NCBI GenBank assembly: GCA_963732795.1
Contig: CAVTAV010000002.1
Coordinates: forward strand, 62,001 to 126,000
Direction of reading: 5' to 3'
DNA length: 64,000 nt
Origin: CAVTAV01 sp963732795
Lineage (GTDB): Bacteria > Pseudomonadota > Alphaproteobacteria > CAVTAV01
Position numbers and translations under genes: made by a program. Shown one piece after another: positions 57,779 through 64,000 of the stretch (its first letter is position 1; every line of letters starts with the position of its first letter). The notes below the pieces were generated by a model that ran no database searches, was not told where the DNA came from, and saw only the letters and a program-made list of their open reading frames with translations.

Positions 57779-58985
57779 TCACGCAAATGAAACCGTTCGA
57801 TCCAGCGGCCCCGCTGCGGCCATGCTGGTGCCGCGGTCCATGAGCTTTTCCGACCACTGATAGGCGAGATCGAGATAGCGCCGGCCGGTCGCGCTGTGGA
57901 GCGCGTAGAAGAACCCGACCGCCAGCGTCGCAAAGCCGGCAAACGCGCCCCAAAGAATCGGTACTGCGGGCAGATCGGTGGCGAGGCCGCGCCGAAATCG
58001 AGCACTTTGAACAGCGCGATCAGGGCTGCGAGGCCCAGGATCATCCCGATCCGCTGGTCGATCGCTTGGGGGGCACGGCGCTCGCCACCGCGAGGAACGG
58101 AAGCACGAAAGGCAGCACGACGAGGACGAGGCGGCGGTTGAACTCGCCCTCGGCACGCCGTCTCGTGTCCGTCGTCGCGGTGGCGTCCTTGGCGGCGCGA
58201 TGAGCTCCGGCAGGGTAAGCTCGTTCTGGCGGCCGCCGCGGCTGCGGAAATCGGTAAGCTCGGGCAGGTGGATCGGCACGTCATATTGCGTGAAGGTCAT
58301 GATGCGCGGGGAAATCGTTGGCCGAATCCCGCTGGACGGCCTGGCCGCCATGGAGCCTCAGGAGCAGCACATTGGCGTCGGAGGTGCGGAGGAACTTGCC
58401 GGTCGTGGCGGTGAAGATCGTCTGGCCGCGGCCGCGCTCGTCGGTGACCCGGGCGAAAATGCCTTGAAGCTGCTCGTCGTCCGGGTCGATGGTGCGCACC
58501 TTGAGAACCGTGTCGTCGGATACACGAACGATTTCGCCGAGCTTGATCGACAGGCCGAATTGCCCGGTCTCGAACCTCGAACAGCAGCGTTCTGAAGAGC
58601 GTATTCTGCGATCGGCTGGATATAGCCGATGGTGATAAAGGTGAGCCCCGCCAACGGGCACCGCCATAATCAGCGGCACTTTCATCAGCCTTAGATAGCT
58701 GCAGCCGATGGTCTGGAGCGCGTCCAATTCGCTGGAGACGGCCAGCTTGCGGAACGCCAGCATGATGCCGAGAAGGATGCTCAGCGGGATGCCGAGCGCC
58801 AGATATTCCGGGACCAGGCTCCCCAGCATCCGCCACACGACGCCGACCGGCTGGCCCTCCACTAGAGTGATCTGGAACAGCCGGTACATGTTCTGCAGCA
58901 GCAGCAATAGAACCGCGCCCGTCAAGGTTGCCACCATCGGCACAACGGTCAGGCGGGCAATATAACGATCAATCTGGTTGAGCAT
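57779..58985 (-). CDS. LptF/LptG (YjgP/YjgQ) permease (multiply frameshifted)
   Basis: About 395-400 residues when repaired. The N-terminus NQIDRYIARLTVVPMVATLT, the block MLGSLVPEYLALGIPLSILL and AFRKLAVSSELDALQTIGCS are diagnostic of the LPS export permeases that pull lipopolysaccharide from the inner membrane with the LptB ATPase. Breaks near 58650 and 58575 split the first periplasmic part (AGLTFITIGYIQPIAEYALQ; FGLSIKLGEIVRVSDDTVLK), and further breaks between 58290 and 57950 split the rest (TFTQYDVPIHLPELTDF; WGAFAGFATLAVGFFYAL). Its length and essential role make sequencing error likelier than loss. Whether F or G cannot be told. Confidence 0.8.
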
Positions 58986-59179
58986 ACGGGCCGCGCTGCC
59001 TTTGTTCTATCGACGCCTGAGAGACGGAATCCCAAGCATTCAACCTCCATCTATCGATCGGTCAGCAATGGTGAGAAATGATCGGAATCATGCTGGCATC
59101 ACGCCGAAAACGTCATAAATAGGGATAATCGGGCGAATTGCCGGCCGGCATTCCCGCCCCAACCGCAGGCATGAGGCTC

Positions 59180-61044
59180 ATGGATAAGAAGAAGTTCCAG
59201 TTCAACATCTGGTATTTCGTCATCGCGATCATCGGATTGATGTTCCTGGAGCAGATCTGGGGGCAGCACCAGAACGTCGAGACTTTGCCCTACAGCCAGT
59301 TCCAGCAGGATCTGCAGAATGGCAAGATCGACAAGATGACGGTCACCGAAACCCAGATCCACGGCACGTTCAAGCAGCCTCAAAAGAACGGCCAGACCGC
59401 CTTCGTCACGACGCGCGATCCCCGGCAGTCTCGACCGAGGATTTTTCGAAATACGACGTCCAATATACCGGCGGGACGGACAACAATTGGCTCGCCCAGA
59501 TCCTGTCCTGGATCATTCCCTTCGCTCTGATCTTCGGGCTCTGGATTTTCCTTTTCAGGCGCATGGGCTAGCAGGGGCTCGGCGGCGGGTTCATGTCGAT
59601 CGGCAAGAGCAAGGCCAAGATCTATGTCGAGACCGACACCAAGGTGACGTTCGACGATGTCGCCGGCGTGGACGAAGCCAAGGAGGAGCTTCAGGAGATC
59701 GTCAGCTTCCTCAAGGAGCCGGAGGAGCACGGCGCGCTCGGCGCGCGGATTCCCAAGGGCATCCTGCTGGTCGGCCCGCCGGGAACGGGCAAGACACTCT
59801 GGCCCGGGCGGTGGCCGGCGAGGCGGGCGTGCCGTTCTTCTCCATCAGCGGCTCGGAATTCGTCGAGATGTTCGTCGGCGTCGGCGCGGCGCGCGTGCGC
59901 GATCTGTTCGAGCAGGCCCGCCAGAAGGCGCCCGCCATCATCTTCATCGACGAGCTGGATGCGCTCGGCCGGGCGCGCGGGCTCTATCCGGGCGGCGGCG
60001 GGCATGACGAGAAGGAGCAGACCCTGAACCAGCTCCTGGCCGAGCTCGACGGGTTCGATCCTTCGACCGGGCTCGTGCTGCTGGCCGCGACCAACCGGCC
60101 CGAGGTTCTGGACCCCGCGCTTTTGCGCGCCGGCCGGTTCGACCGTCAGGTGCTGGTCGACCGTCCGGACCGGCTCGGACGCGGCGGCCATCCTCGAGGT
60201 ACATCTCAAGAAGGCCAAGCTCGGGACCGATGTCGATCCGGTCAAGATCGCCGGCATGACGCCGGGCTTTACGGGCGCCGATCTGGCCAATCTTGTCAAC
60301 GAGGCCGCTTTGCTCGCGACCCGGCGCAAGGCCAATGAAGTCGCCATGGAGGACTTCACCTCCGCCATCGAGCGGATCGTGGCCGGGCTCGAGAAGAAGC
60401 ACCGGATCCTGAGCGAGAAGGAACGCCGCGTCATCGCCCATCACGAAATGGGCCATGCTATCGTCGCGCTGTCGATCAAGGGCGTCGATCCGGTTCACAA
60501 GGTGTCGATCATCCCGCGCGGCGTCGGCGCGCTCGGCTACACGATCCAGCGGCCGACCGAGGACCGCTACCTCATGACCCGTGACGAGCTCGAAGCCAAG
60601 ATGGCGGTGCTGCTCGGCGGCCGGGCATCGGAAAAGCTGATTTTCGAGCATCTCTCGACGGGCGCCGCCGACGACCTCGCCAAAGCCAGCGACATCGCCC
60701 GCAGTATGGTCACGCGTTACGGCATGATCGAGAAATTCGGCAACGTCACCTTCGACCGAGACCGCCCGCATTTCCTCGACAACGGCATGGCAAGCCCGTT
60801 CTCCGAGCGCAGTTACAGCGAGGACACCGCCCGCGAGATCGACATCGCCATCCGCGAGATCGTCGAGCACGCCTATGAACGGGCGGGCAGCATCCTTGAG
60901 GCCAACCGGAAGCTTCTGGAATCCTCGGCCAAGGAATTGCTGGACCAGGAAACCCTCGACGAAAAGGCGCTGACGCGCATCAAGGCCCAAATCGTCCAGC
61001 CCGGCGAAGACCCCGTGCCGAGGCTACAGTCGCAGGCACGTTAA
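59180..61044 (+). CDS. ftsH: FtsH-family ATP-dependent zinc metalloprotease (frameshifted, in-frame TAG)
   Basis: About 620 residues. The N-terminal membrane anchor (FQFNIWYFVIAIIGLMFLEQ) and the FtsH extracellular region (TLPYSQFQQDLQNGKIDKMT) lead into a second helix. The AAA module has VTFDDVAGVDEAKEELQEIV, Walker A GPPGTGKT, Walker B IIFIDELDALGR and TNRPEVLDPALLRAGRFDRQ. The protease has HEMGH. Breaks lie near 59425, 59805 and 60183, and an in-frame TAG at 59569-59571 follows FLFRRMG, where relatives have Gly/Gln-rich sequence. It degrades unneeded membrane and regulatory proteins. The carboxyl tail is short. It may be a second FtsH paralogue; the start ATG 59180 has GAGG. Confidence 0.88.
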
Positions 61045-61048
61045 GCGC

Positions 61049-61877
61049 TCAATACGGCCGGCTCGGTTCGTTTGTGGACAGGCGGTGCATCAGGCGCAAT
61101 TGGCCGGTGTAGTCGTTCAGCGCGTAGTGCAGCGAGCAGCGGTTGTCCCAGATGCCGAGCGTGTCCGGTTTCCAGCGGTAGCGGAACTGGAATTCCGGGC
61201 AATTCAGATGCTCGTTGATGAAATCCAGGATTCCCCCGGCTTTCCTCCTCGGTCATGTCCTCGAAGCGCTTGACGAAGGAGGGGTTGATATAGAGCGCTT
61301 TGCGGCTGGTCTCGGGATGGGTGCGGACGACCGGATGCATGGTTTCCTGGTCGACGACGCCCGACCTTCTGTTCCCCATCGCATCGACGTCGGTGTAGTA
61401 GCGCGGATGGACCTTGTGGACCGCCCGCATTCCGCCCAGCATCCGCTTCATGCCGGGCGAGAGCGCCTCGTAGGCCATGTAGGTGTTGACGAACATGGTG
61501 TCGCCGCCGGAGTCGGGCACAATCCGGGAATAGAGCATATTGGCCAGGGACGGCTTTTCGAGGAAGGTCCAGTCGGCATGCCAGCCGCGGCCGAAATTCA
61601 CCGTCTGGTCCGGCGTCTTTCGGAGCTCGTGGACATAGGGAAAACCGTCGAGCGCGTGCAGATAGGGGTGGACGAAGGGCTCGCCGAACAGGGTAATCAG
61701 CCGTGTCAGGTCTGCGGGATCGAGCTGCTGCTCGGGGAACCAGATCGCAATGTGCTCGAGGAAGGCGGAATGGATCGCCTCGGCTTCCTCGTTCGACAGC
61801 TCCTTCGAGAGGTCGATGCCGCGGATCTCCGCCCCGCCGGCGGCGCAAAGCGGCCTGATCTCGATGTCTGCGCTCAT
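61049..61877 (-). CDS. TauD/TfdA-family Fe(II)/2-oxoglutarate dioxygenase (frameshifted)
   Basis: About 276 residues. The iron ligands H and D are in GRGWHADWTF, and after a one-base shift near 61240 the distal His appears in DNRCSLHYALND, with the 2-oxoglutarate-binding Arg in GQLRLMHR. The N-terminal region (EIRPLCAAGGAEIRGIDLSK) and DPADLTRLITLFGEPFVHPY are standard. Members hydroxylate and so release sulfite, phenol or similar groups from taurine, 2,4-D or alkylsulfates. The true start is ATG 61877 with GGGAG. It is 17 bases from the SDR upstream on the same strand, forming an operon. Confidence 0.87.
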
Positions 61878-61894
61878 AATCGATACTCCCTTTC

Positions 61895-62652
61895 TCACGC
61901 GCCCGAGAACGAGACTCCGCCATCGGCATGCAGGATCTCGCCGGTCACGAAGGATGCCTCCGGCGACAGCAGGAAGGCGATCGCATTGGCGATCTCCGCC
62001 TCCGTCCCCAACCGGCCCAGCGGCGTGCGGGCCTTGCGGAATTCATAGCCTTTTTCGTCGACGACGGAGCGTGCGCCAGGTGTCGGTATCGCACCGGGTG
62101 CGACGGCATTCACCCTTACGCCCTGGCGGCCGAGCTCGACCGCGGCCGTATGGGTCAAGGCGATGATCGCGCCCTTGATCGAGGAATAGACGGCGGTGTT
62201 GGGAAAGCCCAGGACGCCCGCAGGCGAGGCGAGATTGACGACCGCGGCGTCACGATCCTTGTCGCGATGCGCCAGCAAGGCCTGGATCCCCAGAGCGGCG
62301 CCTTGAGGCCAACCGCCAGCATGCCGTCGAAGGTCTCGTCGCGGACGTCCGGGATCGGCTCGTAGCGGATCCACATGGCGTTGTTCACCACGCCGTCGAT
62401 CCGGCCGTGGGCCGCCGCGAGGTCGTCCGCCGCCTTGAGGAAGGAATCGCGCTGGCTGACATCAGCAACCAATGCGTGGGCTCTGCCGCCCATTCCTTCG
62501 ATTGCTTCGACCGCCTCGCCGCAGGTTTTTGGATCGATTTCGGCCACGCCGACGGTCGCGCCGCAGGCCGCGAGCTTTTCGGCGGTCGCGCGGCCTATAC
62601 CGCGCCCGCCGCCGGTTACCAGAACAACACGGCCTTCGAGATCGAAGCTCAT
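61895..62652 (-). CDS. SDR family oxidoreductase (frameshifted)
   Basis: About 253 residues. The cofactor motif is TGGGRGIGRATAEKLAACG, the NAG-type site DGVVNNAMWIRYE, and after a shift near 62305 the chain continues ALWGIQALLAHRDKDRD, VVNLASPAGVLGFPNT with the Tyr/Lys in AVYSSIKGAI, ending GEILHADGGVSFSGA. It is the first gene of an operon with the TauD-type dioxygenase, so it may oxidise the product of that enzyme or prepare its substrate. Confidence 0.85.
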
Positions 62653-62727
62653 GATCCCCTTTCGCGCCGGTACCGGCCGGCGTCTCCGGGGACATCATAG
62701 CCCGAATGACCTTGCAAGTATAACCGG

Positions 62728-63397
62728 TTATGCCGTCCGGCGTACCCCGAGCGAGGCGGTCTTGATCAGTGTGACGCCGAATTCGTCAAGAGCCGTGTAA
62801 GTCTCGGCGAGGGAGCCTTCAGTGTCGATCGCGCGGCAGGCATCCTCAATCACTTGCACCTTGAAGCCTTCTGCACGGCGTCCTGGGCGGACCAGCGGAC
62901 GCAGAAATCGAGGGCGAGCCCGGCCAGAAAGACGCGAGTCACGCCCTGGCTCCTGAGATACGGGCCAAGGCCGGTCGGGGTCTTGTGGTCGTTTTCGAAG
63001 AACGCGGAATAGGAATTGATGGCCGGATCCATACCCTTGCGGAGAATCAGAGCGGCCCGTGTCAGGTCCAGATCGGGATGAAGCGCGGCGCCGCTTGTTC
63101 CTTGGACGCAGTGGTCCGGCCACAGGATTTGCTCCCCATAGGGTGCTTGAACCGTGTCGAACGGCTTCGAGCCCGTGTGGGAGGAGGCAAAGGAATGTGT
63201 CCCGCCGGGTGCCAGTCTTGCGTCAGGACGACCAGCGGAAACAGCGACATGATGGCATTGATCGGTGCGACGATCTTCTCGCCATCCGGCACTTCGAGCG
63301 TGCCGCCCGCGCAGAAGTCATTCTGCACATCGACGACCAGAAGAGCGTCATGCGCCCCGATGTCAAGTGTATCGCCATCAGCCATAACCCTGATCAT
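62728..63397 (-). CDS. pncA: Nicotinamidase (frameshifted)
   Basis: About 220 residues after repair. The catalytic Asp is in LLVVDVQNDFCAGGTLEVPD, the metal-binding Asp/His in TQDWHPAGH, the Lys in ILRKGMDPAINSYSAFFE, and the nucleophile Cys in GLALDFCVRWSAQDA. Breaks lie near 63190, 63080 and 62870. It turns nicotinamide into nicotinate. Its ATG 63397 overlaps the stop of the phosphoribosyltransferase gene upstream, so the two form an NAD-salvage operon. The family identity is clear even though the frame is broken. Confidence 0.88.
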
Positions 63398-64000
63398 GCG
63401 CCTGCGACCTTGGAAGCAAGGTCGCGGAGAGCGGGGCCGATATCGACGGAATAGGGCTCGGCCATTCGAGACGCCGCAGCCCCGTGGGCAGCGCCTCGAG
63501 AGTCCGGGTGAAAGCCTGTCGAACGTCCTCAAGGGGCGGACTGGGCGTAGGCGGCGGCCGGCGCGCATCACGGCTGTGATAAGGGGTTCGCCGTCGTGCG
63601 CGTCGTTCGAGACCGAGACACGTCGCCGGTCATATGGCCCGCGCGATCGATAGCGAGCGCCAGACCTGCTTGCGGCCGGGCAGGTGGCCTTGCCGGTCGA
63701 ATGCTTGCGGCGGGCGATGCCGGCATATTCCTGGAGCTTGTAGGCGCAGTCGAGGGCGGGCACGTCGGAAGAGGTGGTAAGGACGGTGCCGATGCCGTAG
63801 CCGTCGATCGGCGCCGCGCGGCGGCGAAGGCTGGCGAGCTGCTCCTCGTCAAGCCCGCCGCTGGCGAAGATCGTGATATCGGTGCAATCCGCCGTCATCC
63901 AGAATTTTGCGCACGCTGTTGGCGAGGCGGCGAGGTCGCCGCTGTCGAGGCCGCACGCCTTGGACTTGATGCCCTCGGCCGCAGCTCGGCGCCAATCGCG
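63394..64000 (-). CDS. pncB: Nicotinate phosphoribosyltransferase, C-terminal part (partial, frameshifted)
   Basis: The gene runs off the right end of the window. Visible pieces in several frames are DITIFASGGLDEEQLASLRR, APIDGYGIGTVLTTSSDVPA, LDCAYKLQEYAGIARRKHST, DGEPLITAVM, then EDVRQAFTRTLEALPTGLRR and EPYSVDIGPALRDLASKVAG with a stop at 63394-63396. The GGLDEE and GIGT elements are typical of the phosphoribosyltransferase barrel. It couples nicotinate to PRPP as the second step of salvage, and directly precedes pncA on the same strand. Breaks are frequent (near 63890, 63680-63560 and 63490). Confidence 0.82.

Noticed and set aside
59569..59571. Stop-codon recoding (TAG as an amino acid) in ftsH
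   Set aside because: No other in-frame TAG is read through in the window and the gene has further indels, so an error is simpler.

Overview
The window is GC-rich DNA with a few AT-rich intergenic stretches. Its gene content (TonB-dependent receptors, AAHS-type aromatic acid symporter, Rieske oxygenase, class III CoA-transferase, FecI/FecR pair, dispersed 'CCCGCGAAGGCGGG' palindromes) suggests a free-living alphaproteobacterium with a large repertoire for aromatic or hydrophobic compounds. This placement is an inference; no rRNA or tRNA gene was seen. There is no CRISPR array, prophage or insertion sequence.

Layout. 0-5.4 kb: YCII protein, MAPEG/TetR pair flanked by a nitroreductase gene and a duplicated copy of its 3' tail, Rieske oxygenase, THUMP-type methyltransferase. 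5.4-13.4 kb: CHASE4-like/GGDEF/EAL signalling protein, quinone oxidoreductase, acyl-CoA synthetase, NmrA-like reductase, O-methyltransferase, small membrane protein. 13.4-26.6 kb: a long co-directional run holding an APH-like kinase, SDRs, thioesterase, CaiB-type CoA-transferase, MFS carrier, zeta-type GST, secreted carboxylesterase, nitroreductase, cupin, ThDP enzyme, and an SDR-GST-GST operon laid out like the lig beta-etherase genes. 26.6-34.5 kb: two tandem paralogous TonB receptors and an AraC-type regulator. 35-41.7 kb: three PQQ/cytochrome c quinohemoprotein dehydrogenases. 42.4-50.7 kb: TonB receptor, carotenoid/lignostilbene-type oxygenase, small twin-arginine-like protein, a 1018-residue secreted protein with three SnoaL-like repeats fused to an alpha/beta hydrolase, and a cytochrome c. 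50.7-64 kb: HPF-like ribosome factor, FecR and sigma factor, two glycosyltransferases with a deacetylase-like protein and a methyltransferase, LptF/G-type permease, FtsH, TauD-type dioxygenase, SDR, and pncA/pncB for NAD salvage.

How the genes may work together (inference): bulky hydrophobic or aromatic substrates enter through TonB receptors, are oxidised in the periplasm by the PQQ dehydrogenases with electrons passed to c-type cytochromes, are cut by the CCD-type oxygenase, esterases and GSTs, and are finished by CoA-dependent steps. The most novel-looking item is the triple SnoaL-like/hydrolase fusion at 47016-50072.

Quality warning: at least twenty genes are broken by single-base indels, clustered at 18.0-24.4 kb and 53.7-64 kb, including housekeeping genes such as ftsH. 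The reading frames continue perfectly in another frame, so most are probably sequence errors rather than decay. I list the reconstructed spans and the approximate shift sites.
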